Shown here piece after piece: positions 51,678-60,411 of a stretch of 64,000 nt of DNA. The DNA comes from JBCBKL01 sp963922565. Lineage in GTDB: Bacteria > Pseudomonadota > Alphaproteobacteria > Rhodobacterales > Rhodobacteraceae. A program made the position numbers and the translations under genes. How positions within the stretch are numbered: position 1 is the stretch's first letter; every line of letters starts with the position of its first letter. The notes under the pieces are model-generated. The model was not told where the DNA came from and did no database searches. It saw only the letters and a list, made by a program, of their open reading frames with translations. The stretch lies in contig CAWUIQ010000007.1 in NCBI GenBank assembly GCA_963922565.1, forward strand, positions 1 to 64,000. Direction: 5' to 3'.

Positions 51678-52672
51678 TTGAAGCATTCGGTTCAGGGAGG
51701 CTGAACATAGAACCCAATAGCGTATCACCTATTTGCGCCTTTGACTTTTTGGCAGATCGCATCGAATCCGTGGCGGATGCGTGGCCCTCCCCTATCGGTG
51801 ACGGTTGCGTGTTTCGCTGGCTTCATTTCGATGTTGCCGATGAGAACTTTGCTGAATGGGCACTTGAGATGTTGCCACCGATTGCGGCGAAAGCGCTGGT
51901 TCAAAGCGAGACCAGACCGCGTTGTGAAAGACTGGAAAGCGGGATTGTGTTGAACCTCCGTGGTGTCAACCTGAACCCGGAAGCGTCCCCAGAGGATATG
52001 GTTTCGCTCAGGCTGTGGATCGCGTCGGACACCTTGGTCTCTGCTCGTGTCCGCAAGGTCTTTGCTGCGGATACGATGCGACAGGCTGCGGAAAAGGGTG
52101 AGGGCCCGCGAGAGATCGGAGCATTCGTTTCCGAGCTCGTCTACCGGCTGGCCAAGCGGATCGAGGCTGTCTCACTGGAAATCGAAGACCAGGTCGATCG
52201 CTATGAAGAGGCGATGCTGGAAGGTATTTCAGCCGCTTCCGTGGATATCGGCCGCTATAGGCAGACCACGATCAAACTGCGCCGCTATATCAGCCCACAG
52301 CGCGAGGCTTTGGACGCGCTCTCGACCGATGGCATTGAGATCCTTGGTGAAGAGGCATGTCAGCTGATCCACGAGACCGCGAACCGGACCCGGAGATCGT
52401 TGGAGGAGTTGGACGCGGCCCGCGATCGATTGGCGGCGATCCAAGACCATGTCGATGCCAGCCAGGCCAATGCGCTTGCTCGAAACAGCTACCTTTTGTC
52501 GATAGTCGCTGCGGTTTTCTTGCCGCTTGGGTTCTTGACCGGTCTGTTCGGCGTAAACGTGGCCGGAATGCCGGGAACATCCGAACCCCTGGCATTTTGG
52601 CTGTTGTCGATCTCATCGGTTGTCGTTGGTCTGGTGGTATTTCTCGCGCTGAAGCTTTCGCGATGGATGTGA
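51665..52672 (+). CDS. zntB: ZntB/CorA-family divalent metal transporter
   Basis: A CorA-superfamily channel or transporter: a long alpha-helical cytoplasmic domain with a predicted coiled stalk, then two C-terminal membrane helices with the pore motif in GLFGVNVAGMPG (GxN form: GVN). ZntB-type proteins move zinc and possibly other divalent cations. The start is unsure: GTG at 51665 is the only canonical in-frame codon but lies in a hairpin stem without a ribosome-binding site. A strong GGGAGG (51695-51700) stands 6 bases before an in-frame ATA at 51707, and family members usually begin only a few residues before PICAFD (51728 on). Confidence 0.88.
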   Translation: MTHGLEAFGSGRLNIEPNSVSPICAFDFLADRIESVADAWPSPIGDGCVFRWLHFDVADENFAEWALEMLPPIAAKALVQSETRPRCERLESGIVLNLRGVNLNPEASPEDMVSLRLWIASDTLVSARVRKVFAADTMRQAAEKGEGPREIGAFVSELVYRLAKRIEAVSLEIEDQVDRYEEAMLEGISAASVDIGRYRQTTIKLRRYISPQREALDALSTDGIEILGEEACQLIHETANRTRRSLEELDAARDRLAAIQDHVDASQANALARNSYLLSIVAAVFLPLGFLTGLFGVNVAGMPGTSEPLAFWLLSISSVVVGLVVFLALKLSRWM

Positions 52673-52907
52673 ACCAGCTTGGTTTTGCCCACGTCCTGCC
52701 AGTGCCTCTGCTAAGGGCTGTGACGGTTGTGTTGCAGCGTGCGGTTTCTTGCACGGTCACGGAGGAATGAGCGACGCGGATGAACGCGCCGCTCACCGAT
52801 CAGCGGTATTGCCCACGTTCCCTCCCTGACAGACGTGGAACCCTGATCTAACCGAAGCTGGTGTTCCCTGGATTGGTTGGCTTTCGCCTCGGGCGCGCCG
52901 GGCGCGA

Positions 52908-53105
52908 TCAGTTGTCGTCGCCGCCAGCGACACCACGATAGGCCAGCTTTCCGGCGCCAACGGCACCCTTGGCAACAACCTTTGTCGTTCCCGCGGCCAC
53001 ACCGACAGTGTTGTTGATGACCTGATCCGAGGTACAGGCGGAGAGCGACAATGCAGCGGCAGTGATTGCCGCGATGTATGACTTGCGCAGTCCCATGACT
53101 TTCAT
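52908..53105 (-). CDS. Small predicted lipoprotein
   Basis: A 65-residue protein with an N-terminal signal (MKVMGLRKSYIAAITAAALS) and a lipobox LSAC with the lipid-carrying Cys24; the rest is short, Gly/Ala/Val-rich (NTVGVAAGTTKVVAKGAVGAG) and ends in GGDDN. Function unknown. The start at 53105 is preferred over ATG 53123 because AAGGA stands 8 bases before it. Upstream on the same strand lies the branched inverted-repeat element at 53142-53218. The 52673-52907 spacer beyond its stop holds only a hairpin (TGAGCG 52768-52773 with CGCTCA 52790-52795). Confidence 0.72.
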   Translation of the reverse strand: MKVMGLRKSYIAAITAAALSLSACTSDQVINNTVGVAAGTTKVVAKGAVGAGKLAYRGVAGGDDN

Positions 53106-53141
53106 CTTCTTATCCTTTCCCATCTTGGATCACGTCTTGGA

Positions 53142-53218
53142 GTGAAGACAGACCGACGAGGCATTCACGTTGGGGCGAGTGCCCCAAATGTCCGCGGCGC
53201 GGACCAGCCTGTCTTCAC
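53142..53218 (-). ncRNA. Predicted three-way-junction RNA element upstream of the small lipoprotein gene
   Basis: Outer 10-bp perfect stem GTGAAGACAG (53142-53151) with CTGTCTTCAC (53209-53218). Inside it are two perfect hairpins: TTGGGGC (53170-53176) with GCCCCAA (53181-53187), loop GAGT; and GTCCGC (53190-53195) with GCGGAC (53199-53204), loop GGC. An alternative stem, GTCTT (53134-53138) with AAGAC (53145-53149), would compete with the outer stem. No U-run on either side. Placement in the leader of the lipoprotein gene favours the minus strand; an independent RNA is also possible. An AT-rich, promoter-like stretch lies at 53220-53285. Confidence 0.55.
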
Positions 53219-53287
53219 AGCACATAAAATAGCCAAGCCGCGTCAATTAGAAAAACGAAAATAATATATACTTACAGTGAGAAATGC

Positions 53288-53590
53288 TCATGTAATGATC
53301 CGCCTGTCGGTGCTCAGAAGTAATTCCGCCTCTTCCGACGCCGCCAGCCACAACTGCCGTCCGCGAGCCGTAAGAACACGTGCATGTTGTCGCCGTTGGG
53401 CGCTGGCAAAGCAGCCGCTGAGCGCTTCGCCTTCCGTGATCATGTCATGAGCATCGAGCAGCCTTTGGGCGATATCGCACCCCGAGTCACCATGAGCGCG
53501 CAGCCGTTTAAGAAGGGTTGGAAGCGGCCGATCGGGGGTCATTTTGGAAAGTGTTGCAAGCCCAGTATCAAGACATTCGGGACGGTTCAT
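53288..53590 (-). CDS. Hypothetical protein
   Basis: A possible 100-residue protein, mainly hydrophilic and helical in look, rich in Arg and Leu (TLLKRLRAHGDSGCDIAQRL, RQHARVLTARGRQLWLAASE). No family was recognised. There is no clear ribosome-binding site, and a + strand frame overlaps it, so the gene is uncertain. It lies between the lipoprotein gene and the LysR gene. Confidence 0.35.
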   Translation of the reverse strand: MNRPECLDTGLATLSKMTPDRPLPTLLKRLRAHGDSGCDIAQRLLDAHDMITEGEALSGCFASAQRRQHARVLTARGRQLWLAASEEAELLLSTDRRIIT

Positions 53591-53695
53591 TTGCTTCGAT
53601 CCTGTGCGTCAGAGGTGCGGACGCGTTGACAACGATGGCCACACCCTAAATCGACACGCGGCACTGAATTTGACGCGCAAAACATGTGGTGGAGC

Positions 53696-53720
53696 GCCGC
53701 TCCCCCTTTGCGGGAGCGGC
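53696..53720. repeat. Perfect inverted repeat before the LysR gene
   Basis: GCCGCTCCC (53696-53704) and GGGAGCGGC (53712-53720) form a 9-bp stem with a 7-base loop, with no U-run. It lies in the 232-base gap upstream of the LysR-type gene. Confidence 0.55.
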
Positions 53721-53822
53721 AGGCGCTGCACGCCTCCGTCCGCAAGTCATATGCCCGCAGACAATCCCAGGAAAACGAAATAGACTCGAGTTTCATCGCA
53801 GTAATTCTCATGGATCGTCCAC

Positions 53823-54767
53823 ATGGATATCGCCCTCATCCGCACCTTCCTGGAGGTCGCCGCGACCGGCTCTTTCGTAAATGCGAGTGAGCGTCTCTAT
53901 GTCACTCAGTCCGCTGTCAGCCTTCGCGTCGCGCGGCTGGAGGACGATCTGGGCAAGCAGCTTTTCACGCGTTCCAAGGCAGGTGCCGAGCTCACGCCCG
54001 CCGGGCGGGAGTTCGAACGCTATGCTCTTTCGCTGATCAAGATCTGGGAGGAAGCGCGGCAGCAGGTCGGCGTGCCGGAGGGTTATACCAAGTCCCTCAG
54101 CATCGGTGCGCAGTACTCTCTTTGGCCGCGCCTCGGCTTTCGTTGGATCGACCGGATGCAGGATGACATGCCGACGCTGAACATCAGAGCCGAACTCGGT
54201 ATGCCCGACCGGATCATGCGGTTTCTGGTCGAAGGGGTGGTGCAGATCGGTCTGATGTACAGCCCGCAACTGCGCCCCGGCTTGACCGCGCACAAGATCC
54301 TGGATGAAGAGTTGGTGCTGGCTGCGTCATGGCCAGCGACATTCGATGAAATCTCGGATCACTACGTATTCGTGGATTGGGGGCCGGAATTCGTTCACGC
54401 ACATGCGCTCGAACTTCCAAAACTCACCAACCCAGGCTTGACCATGTCTCTTGGGGCGATGGCCGCAGAGTATATAGTATCACGTCGCGCCGCTGCGTAT
54501 CTGCCAGCCCGATACATCAAGCGGTACCTCGACGCGGGCCAGCTTCACCTGGTTCCGGATGCCCCGGTGTTCCCGTACCCGGTGTGGTCGATCTGGCGCG
54601 ATGATCTTGAAGATGACATTCGATCGGTCGCCGAGACCTCACTTGTGGCAATTCGATCACAGATCGATGCCGAGCAGAACGAGGTGATCTCTGAGCTGGC
54701 CGAGATCAGCGAGGGCGAAACCGTCGAAGTACTTGGAAACAGTGAAGAACTACCAATACTTGAGTGA
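53823..54767 (+). CDS. LysR-type transcriptional regulator
   Basis: A 314-residue LysR protein with the N-terminal winged helix (MDIALIRTFLEVAATGSFVNASERLYVTQSAVSLRVARLEDDLGKQLFTR pattern, residues 1-50) and a periplasmic-binding-like effector domain. No divergent target gene lies immediately upstream, so its regulon cannot be inferred from position. The acidic C-terminal tail beyond about residue 285 is longer than usual. Confidence 0.92.
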   Translation: MDIALIRTFLEVAATGSFVNASERLYVTQSAVSLRVARLEDDLGKQLFTRSKAGAELTPAGREFERYALSLIKIWEEARQQVGVPEGYTKSLSIGAQYSLWPRLGFRWIDRMQDDMPTLNIRAELGMPDRIMRFLVEGVVQIGLMYSPQLRPGLTAHKILDEELVLAASWPATFDEISDHYVFVDWGPEFVHAHALELPKLTNPGLTMSLGAMAAEYIVSRRAAAYLPARYIKRYLDAGQLHLVPDAPVFPYPVWSIWRDDLEDDIRSVAETSLVAIRSQIDAEQNEVISELAEISEGETVEVLGNSEELPILE

Positions 54768-54891
54768 TGCTCTTTTCATGCCTAATTATTTTGAATTTCT
54801 CTTAGGCTAAACCGCTCTTTATCTGCCGTCCCAGCAGAAATGCTCCCGCCCTCTCAGGTCGGGTCACACTTTGTTGGGAAAGGATAGACCC

Positions 54892-55713
54892 ATGCAAAAA
54901 CGCAATGTGCTGGCCGCATCGGCACTCGCACTCTTCGTTGCTGCTCCTGTGTTCGCGCAGGGCGCGCTGACCGGTGTTGATGAGCTGGACGACCGTATCG
55001 ATGATATTCAGGAAGACGTTGGCGATGACCTGACGCAGGCAGACCGCCGCGACCGCCTCAGCAACCAATACACCCAAGGTTGGACCGGTAGCGTCGCACT
55101 TGGTTTCTCGGCGACCTCGGGCAACACCGATACCGCCGATCTCGATCTCGCTGGCCGTTTCCGGTATGGCAACGGACCCTGGAACCACACGTTTGGCTTT
55201 GCGGCTGAGTTCGCCGAAGACAACGACGTGCGGAACAAGGAAGAGATCTATGCGACGTACGACGTGAACCGTTACCTCAACGAGGACTTCTATGTCTTCG
55301 GTTTGGGTTCGGTCCGCTACGACAACTTTGACTCGAACAAGGTCGATGCCTTCCTTGGCGTGGGTCCGGGTTACCGCGTGATCAACAAGCCAAACCAGAC
55401 CTGGCGTATTCAGGCTGGCCCTGGTGCCCGCTATATCGAAGATCAGAACAACGTCGACACGACAGAGTTCGCGGGCATCGCTTCTTCGCGTTACTATTTT
55501 GCCTTCAGCGAAACGGTGTCTCTGACGATGGATACGGACGTTCTCTTCTCTGAAGAAGATACGCTGCTGACAAACGACCTGGGTGTGAACTTCAAGGTAA
55601 CCGATCGGTTGTCCACGCGGATTTCATATCGGACCGAATGGGACAGCGATCCGCTTGCCGGCTTTGATGACACCGACAACACGCTTGGTGTGTCCCTCGT
55701 CTACGGCTTCTGA
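54892..55713 (+). CDS. DUF481 outer-membrane beta-barrel protein
   Basis: A 273-residue protein with a Sec signal (about 1-23, cut after VFAQ-like region), then alternating beta-strand pattern (WTGSVALGFSATSGNTDTADLDL) typical of DUF481/YdiY, ending in an aromatic residue (VYGF), as outer-membrane proteins do. Relatives are called salt-induced outer membrane proteins; function is unclear. The ATG at 54892 follows GGGAAAGGA. It has its own terminator. Confidence 0.9.
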   Translation: MQKRNVLAASALALFVAAPVFAQGALTGVDELDDRIDDIQEDVGDDLTQADRRDRLSNQYTQGWTGSVALGFSATSGNTDTADLDLAGRFRYGNGPWNHTFGFAAEFAEDNDVRNKEEIYATYDVNRYLNEDFYVFGLGSVRYDNFDSNKVDAFLGVGPGYRVINKPNQTWRIQAGPGARYIEDQNNVDTTEFAGIASSRYYFAFSETVSLTMDTDVLFSEEDTLLTNDLGVNFKVTDRLSTRISYRTEWDSDPLAGFDDTDNTLGVSLVYGF

Positions 55714-55740
55714 CCAAGCCTCGATTCCCTCGAAACTTGG

Positions 55741-55758
55741 GGGCGGAGCGATCCGCCC
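55741..55758 (+). terminator. Terminator after the DUF481 gene
   Basis: GGGCGGA (55741-55747) pairs with TCCGCCC (55752-55758) around a GCGA tetraloop, followed by TCCCTTT. Confidence 0.7.
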
Positions 55759-55795
55759 TCCCTTTCAAACATGGCCGAACAGGGAGGTCCCGACC

Positions 55796-56236
55796 ATGGC
55801 AACCTGGAAAACACTGACTGAATCAGATGCCGGATACGTGGAAGTACTGACCACGAACCACAATGGTGATGTGTTTGGATACCGGCTGAAAGGTGCATCT
55901 GCAGGCCCGCAAGTTGTGGCGGCAGGTGTGTGTCCGAGCGCCGAGCAGGTCTTTGAACGCCTTTTGCGTATACCGACCCTGCCATGGATGCGTGGCGCCC
56001 TCGTTCTTATCCGGCTTGATGCGCTTGATGACATGCTGGGTGATCTGAACGGACTGGCGCCGCTCGGGCCCATCGATCGCACGATCATATTGCCCTGGAG
56101 CAGCGCGAACCGGCCAAGCGAAGCCGAGGTCAGACGCAACTACCACCTCGTCCTTCGGGCATGCGCGGATTTGGGCATGATCTCTGGCCGCGGTGTCTCT
56201 CGCCGATCTGAGCAGGCGGATGTTTCACATGCATGA
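55796..56236 (+). CDS. Conserved-looking hypothetical protein
   Basis: A 146-residue protein, start MATWKTLTESDAGYVEVLTTNHNGDVFGY, without signal or membrane helix. No family was recognised. A good ribosome-binding site (AGGGAGG) precedes the ATG at 55796. Its end overlaps the LapA-domain gene by 8 bp, and the following genes to 60306 run in the same direction, so it is probably the first gene of that operon. Confidence 0.72.
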   Translation: MATWKTLTESDAGYVEVLTTNHNGDVFGYRLKGASAGPQVVAAGVCPSAEQVFERLLRIPTLPWMRGALVLIRLDALDDMLGDLNGLAPLGPIDRTIILPWSSANRPSEAEVRRNYHLVLRACADLGMISGRGVSRRSEQADVSHA

Positions 56237-56438
56237 CCTTCTTCGCCAGATCCGCTGGTTGGCATTCATCGGTGTCGCAGCACTGTTTGGGTTGTTCGTT
56301 GTTCAGAACGCAGCGCAGATCGAATTGCAGTTCGCCATCTGGACCCTGACAACCCGACGGGCCGTTCTCGTCCTGCTGACGCTTGGACTGGGCTTTGCCC
56401 TCGGTTGGATTTTTGGCCGAACCGCCAGACGCCGCTGA
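56229..56438 (+). CDS. LapA-domain (DUF1049) small membrane protein
   Basis: A 69-residue protein with two membrane helices (about 10-30 and 40-62) and the pattern LFVVQNAAQIELQF ... RRAVLVLLTLGLGFALGWIFG, standard for the LapA/DUF1049 family linked to lipopolysaccharide assembly (LapAB-FtsH axis in E. coli). The start at 56229 overlaps the upstream gene; in-frame ATG 56220 is also possible. Confidence 0.8.
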   Translation: MHDLLRQIRWLAFIGVAALFGLFVVQNAAQIELQFAIWTLTTRRAVLVLLTLGLGFALGWIFGRTARRR

Positions 56439-56506
56439 GTGAAATCGACCGGCCGTGACCCGTCGCATCCCGACAACCCCGCAGAGACGCCGAAGGAGGC
56501 GCCCTT

Positions 56507-57877
56507 ATGCCATCAGACACGATTGAATTGGACGATCGCGAGATCGGGTCCGCCATCCGCGCCGCGGTTGCAGAAGATGATGCGGCCCGGGTGTCGCAGC
56601 TTTTCGCGGCGCTCAACCTCAGCGACGCCCTGCGTGAACTGCTCGCCCTATCAGCCGAGGAACGCGACCGCGTGCTCGATCTGCTCCCGGCTGAACTGGC
56701 GGCCGAACTGATCGAGGAGGCCCCCAATGAGATGGCCGTCGATCTTGTGGAGCGGCTGGAACCGGACCGTGCGGCGAAAATCCTTGAGGAACTGAACAGC
56801 GATATCCAGGCCGACGTGATCGGTGAGCTTGAAGAAGGCGATGCCGAGGCGATCCTGTCCGAGATGGACGAGGCGGAGGCCGCCGATGTTCGCCGACTGA
56901 CCGAATACGACGACGACACGGCGGGCGGCCTGATGATGACCGAGGCGTTTCGGTTCGACGAGGCCAATACGGTTGGCAAAGTTCTCCGCGATCTCGCATC
57001 CGAGGACGACGAGTTCGAACGGTATCGTGGTCAGCATCCCTATATCACAGACGAAAGCGGCAAGCTGGTCGGCGTCGTTTCCCTGCGCGGATTGCTGACG
57101 GCAAAGCGGAGCGTTGCGCTGCGCGAGATCATGGTACCGCCGCTTTCGGTTCCGGTGGTCACCCCGCTTGAGGACCTGGAGGATCTCTTTAACGAGCATC
57201 CGTTCCTTGGCGTTCCCGTGACCGACGATGCCGGATTTCTGGTCGGTGTCGTCTCCCGATCGGCCGTCGCCGATGCGGTTCTTGAGCGGTCCGAAAGCGA
57301 AAGCCTCAAGCGGCAGGGTGTTGTTGGAGACGAACTACGCTCAATGCCGCTTTGGCTGCGGTCGCGGCGCCGGCTTGCGTGGCTGTCGGCAAACATCGTC
57401 CTGAACATTTTGGCGGCAAGCGTGATCTCCGCTTACGAAGAAACGCTGGCCGCAGTCATCGCACTCGCCGTGTTCCTGCCGATGGTGTCGGACATGAGTG
57501 GGTGTTCCGGGAACCAGGCCGTTGGCGTCACCATGCGGGAATTGAGCCTGGGGCTGGTCCGACCCATCGATGCGCTTCGCGTCTGGATCAAAGAGATATC
57601 GGTTGGCGTGATCAATGGGATCGCCCTTGGCATCCTGATCGGCATCGTTGCATGGGTTTGGAAGGGTAATCCCGCACTCGGGCTGGTGATAGGGACTGCC
57701 TTGGCGCTCAACACGATGCTCGCGGTGTCGATCGGTGGCGTGGTCCCGCTGTTGTTGAAACGCCTGGGACAGGACCCAGCGGCGGCCAGCGGTCCCTTGC
57801 TGACAACGATCACCGACATGGCCGGCTTTTTCCTAGTGCTGAGCCTCGCAACCCTTCTGATGCCGTGGCTGCTGTGA
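56507..57877 (+). CDS. mgtE: MgtE-type magnesium transporter/channel
   Basis: A 456-residue magnesium channel: an acidic N domain of helical repeats (residues 1-130, for example EEAPNEMAVDLVERLEPDRAAKILEELNSD), two CBS domains (about 135-260) that sense cytosolic magnesium, a plug helix, and five membrane helices. Asp437 in TTITDMAGFF is the expected pore aspartate (Asp432 of the Thermus protein). The ATG follows AAGGAGG. Its stop overlaps the next ATG (TGATG). Confidence 0.94.
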   Translation: MPSDTIELDDREIGSAIRAAVAEDDAARVSQLFAALNLSDALRELLALSAEERDRVLDLLPAELAAELIEEAPNEMAVDLVERLEPDRAAKILEELNSDIQADVIGELEEGDAEAILSEMDEAEAADVRRLTEYDDDTAGGLMMTEAFRFDEANTVGKVLRDLASEDDEFERYRGQHPYITDESGKLVGVVSLRGLLTAKRSVALREIMVPPLSVPVVTPLEDLEDLFNEHPFLGVPVTDDAGFLVGVVSRSAVADAVLERSESESLKRQGVVGDELRSMPLWLRSRRRLAWLSANIVLNILAASVISAYEETLAAVIALAVFLPMVSDMSGCSGNQAVGVTMRELSLGLVRPIDALRVWIKEISVGVINGIALGILIGIVAWVWKGNPALGLVIGTALALNTMLAVSIGGVVPLLLKRLGQDPAAASGPLLTTITDMAGFFLVLSLATLLMPWLL

Positions 57878-58338
57878 TGAACCGCAAGGCTCAGCATAAC
57901 AAACAGGCCGCACCCCAAATTATCGGGTGGATGGAAACGGTAAGCCTGCCCGAACTGGGCCTCGACCTGCTTAAGGCCAAGGTCGACACGGGCGCGCGCA
58001 CCTCGGCCTTGCATGCCACGGACATACACACCTTCCAGCGGGACGGTGAAACCTGGGTCGCCTTCATGGCCGATTCCGGCCACGGCCTTTGCGATCGCCT
58101 GATGGAAGCCCCCATCCACGAAGAGCGCGCGATCAAGAACACCTCGGGCATGCCCGAAGACCGGTTCGTCATCCGCACGCGCCTGAAGTTGGGAGCGAAA
58201 CTTTGGCGGATCGACCTGTCTCTGACCGACCGAACCAACATGACCTTCCCGATGATCCTTGGGCGTCGCGCGCTCAAGAACCGCAACATCGCGGTCGACG
58301 CCAAACGCACGTTTCTGGTGAGCACTAAACCAACCTGA
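57877..58338 (+). CDS. Retropepsin-like aspartyl protease (RimK-associated ATP-dependent zinc protease family)
   Basis: A 153-residue protein with the aspartyl protease motif VDTGARTSALHA (Asp37-Thr38-Gly39), followed by a beta-rich domain ending RRALKNRNIAVDAKRTFLV. Such proteins are annotated as ATP-dependent zinc proteases, though the motif is of pepsin type. It is fused by 1-bp overlap to mgtE and precedes rimK by 19 bases; this protease-RimK-AstE set recurs in bacteria. Confidence 0.88.
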   Translation: MNRKAQHNKQAAPQIIGWMETVSLPELGLDLLKAKVDTGARTSALHATDIHTFQRDGETWVAFMADSGHGLCDRLMEAPIHEERAIKNTSGMPEDRFVIRTRLKLGAKLWRIDLSLTDRTNMTFPMILGRRALKNRNIAVDAKRTFLVSTKPT

Positions 58339-58357
58339 CGGAATGAAAGGATTCCCG

Positions 58358-59263
58358 ATGAAAATCGCAATGTTGGCACGCAACGCCGAACTTTACTCGC
58401 ACAAACGTCTGAAGGAGGCCGCAGAAGAGCGCGGCCACGAGCTCAACATCATCGATACGCTTCGTTGCTATATGAACATCGCGTCCCGCCGACCCGAGAT
58501 CTATTACAACGGTGAGAAGCTGACCGGCTATGACGCGGTCATCCCGCGCATCGGGGCATCGGTTACGTTCTACGGCACCGCAGTTCTGCGCCAGTTCGAG
58601 ATGATGGGTGTCTATCCCCTGAACGAAAGCGTGGCGATCGGCCGGTCCCGCGACAAACTGCGATCGATGCAGCTGATGGCGCGGGATGGGATCGGCCTGC
58701 CGGTAACGACCTTTGCCCATGATCCCAAGCAGACCGAAGAGGTGCTCAAGCTGGCGGGCGGTGCGCCAATCGTTATTAAGCTCCTCGAAGGCACGCAAGG
58801 CATCGGTGTGGTTCTCGCCGATACCGACCGGTCCGCCAAGTCCGTCGTCGAGGCGTTCCGCGGCGCCGATGTGAACATTCTGCTTCAGGAATTCATTAAG
58901 GAAGCGGGTGGAACCGACATCCGCGCGATCGTTGTCGCTGGCAAGGTTGTTGCCGCAATGAAACGCACCGGGGCCGAGGGTGATTTCCGCTCCAACCTAC
59001 ATCGCGGTGGTTCTGCTCAGGTGGTCAAGCTTTCGCCGGAAGAACGTGCAACTGCTGTTCGTGCTGCAAAGTCCATGGGCCTGAATGTTTGTGGCGTCGA
59101 TATGCTGCGTGCAAATCATGGGCCGGTGGTCATGGAGGTGAACTCTTCGCCGGGTCTCGAAGGCGTTGAGAAAGCGACGGGCAAGGATATCGCTGGCATG
59201 ATCATCGAGCATCTGGAAAAGAACGCGAAGGCCGGGAAAACCAAAACACGAGGGAGAGGCTGA
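58358..59263 (+). CDS. rimK: RimK-type ATP-grasp glutamate ligase
   Basis: A 301-residue ATP-grasp enzyme: N-terminal MKIAMLARNAELYSHKRL, ATP-binding lysines in GGAPIVIKLLEGTQGIGV, and metal-binding DIRAIVVAGKVVAAM and VMEVNSSPGLEGVE. RimK of E. coli adds glutamates to ribosomal protein S6 and makes poly-alpha-glutamate. The start at 58358 has AAGGA 8 bases upstream; ATG 58343 is less likely. Coupled to the AstE-like gene by TGATG. Confidence 0.93.
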   Translation: MKIAMLARNAELYSHKRLKEAAEERGHELNIIDTLRCYMNIASRRPEIYYNGEKLTGYDAVIPRIGASVTFYGTAVLRQFEMMGVYPLNESVAIGRSRDKLRSMQLMARDGIGLPVTTFAHDPKQTEEVLKLAGGAPIVIKLLEGTQGIGVVLADTDRSAKSVVEAFRGADVNILLQEFIKEAGGTDIRAIVVAGKVVAAMKRTGAEGDFRSNLHRGGSAQVVKLSPEERATAVRAAKSMGLNVCGVDMLRANHGPVVMEVNSSPGLEGVEKATGKDIAGMIIEHLEKNAKAGKTKTRGRG

Positions 59264-60306
59264 TGGCGCCACGTTCCGATTTTGTAATCGGGGAAGCGCG
59301 AATTGCGCCGGGTTCGCGTCAGACCGTGGACCTGCCGGTGAGTGTGCTGTCAGACCACACGCCGGTGTCCATGTCGGTGCATGTGCGCCATGGGCGGCGG
59401 CCGGGTCCGGTCATCTTTGTCAGCGCGGGTGTCCATGGGGACGAGGTCATCGGTGTCGAGATCATTCGGCGTGTCCTGAACACCCCTGCGCTCTCGTCGT
59501 TGAAGGGGACGCTGTTGGCCGTTCCGATCGTCAACGCGTTCGGTTTCATCAACCACTCCCGATATCTGCCGGACCGTCGCGACCTGAACCGGGTATTTCC
59601 GGGCAGCTCCGGCGGATCCCTCGCTTCGCGCCTCGCGCATCTGTTCCTGACCGAGATCGTGGCGCGTTCTGATTTTGGGATCGACCTGCATTCGGCGGCC
59701 ATCCATCGCACAAACTTTCCACAAATCCGGGTCTCTCCGGATGATCCCAAAATGGCGGCTTTGGCAGAGGTCTTTGGCGCTCCGATCGTGATGCAGTCAG
59801 CACTGCGAGAGGGGTCGCTGAGGCAAGCCGCCAAGGAGATTGGCAAGGATGTCTTGCTTTACGAAGCGGGTGAGGCGCTGCGGTTCGATGAGCTATCAGT
59901 GCGCGCTGGTGTCGCCGGTGTTTTGCGCGTTATGCGGCACCTTGGGATGCTGTCCGCAAAGGGGATATCGAAACCCAAAGCGGCACCGCAATTCTGCACG
60001 TCGAGCAAATGGCTGCGCGCCCCGATGGGAGGGCTTTTGCGGATCTACAAGTCGGGCGGCGAACTAGTGCGGCGTGGCGAGGTTCTGGCCACAGTATCGG
60101 ATCCCTTCGGTGAGCAAGAAGAGCCGATCGAGGCTCCATTCAGCGGCATTATCGTTGGCCGAGCGGTGATGCCTGTGGTGAATGAAGGCGACGCCGTTTT
60201 TCACCTTGGGCGGGTCAGATCGGTCGCCGATGCCGAAGACGCGGTGGATGACCTGAACGCACAGCTGACCGACGATCCGATGTTTTACGAAGATGAGATA
60301 ATCTGA
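59263..60306 (+). CDS. Succinylglutamate desuccinylase/aspartoacylase-family (M14) zinc peptidase
   Basis: A 347-residue AstE-like zinc carboxypeptidase with metal ligands His58 and Glu61 (GVHGDEVIG) and His143 (DLHSAA), substrate Arg and Asn in LPDRRDLNRVFPG, and catalytic Glu at 201 or 204 (LYEAGEAL). A C-terminal domain resembles a biotinyl/lipoyl-type barrel (GGLLRIYKSGGELVRRGEVLA). No arginine-succinyl pathway genes are near, so AstE itself is unlikely; in the RimK cassette it may remove or trim glutamate tags. Confidence 0.88.
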   Translation: MAPRSDFVIGEARIAPGSRQTVDLPVSVLSDHTPVSMSVHVRHGRRPGPVIFVSAGVHGDEVIGVEIIRRVLNTPALSSLKGTLLAVPIVNAFGFINHSRYLPDRRDLNRVFPGSSGGSLASRLAHLFLTEIVARSDFGIDLHSAAIHRTNFPQIRVSPDDPKMAALAEVFGAPIVMQSALREGSLRQAAKEIGKDVLLYEAGEALRFDELSVRAGVAGVLRVMRHLGMLSAKGISKPKAAPQFCTSSKWLRAPMGGLLRIYKSGGELVRRGEVLATVSDPFGEQEEPIEAPFSGIIVGRAVMPVVNEGDAVFHLGRVRSVADAEDAVDDLNAQLTDDPMFYEDEII

Positions 60307-60411
60307 GTATTGCTCAACGCGGGTCGTTAAACTGACGACAGCTGTGGCGAACGACCGCTTCCGTTGGGCCTGTCAAAACATGGTAGGCTTGCTCGCTGAA
60401 GGCGACTGCCG

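Noticed and set aside
52764..52826. Short frame ATG 52767 (about 20 codons) after GGAGGA
   Set aside because: The ribosome-binding site touches the ATG and the region forms a hairpin; no family recognised.
53384..53629. 81-codon + strand frame overlapping the hypothetical gene at 53288-53590
   Set aside because: No ribosome-binding site or motif; neither frame is certain and the minus-strand one looks slightly more protein-like.
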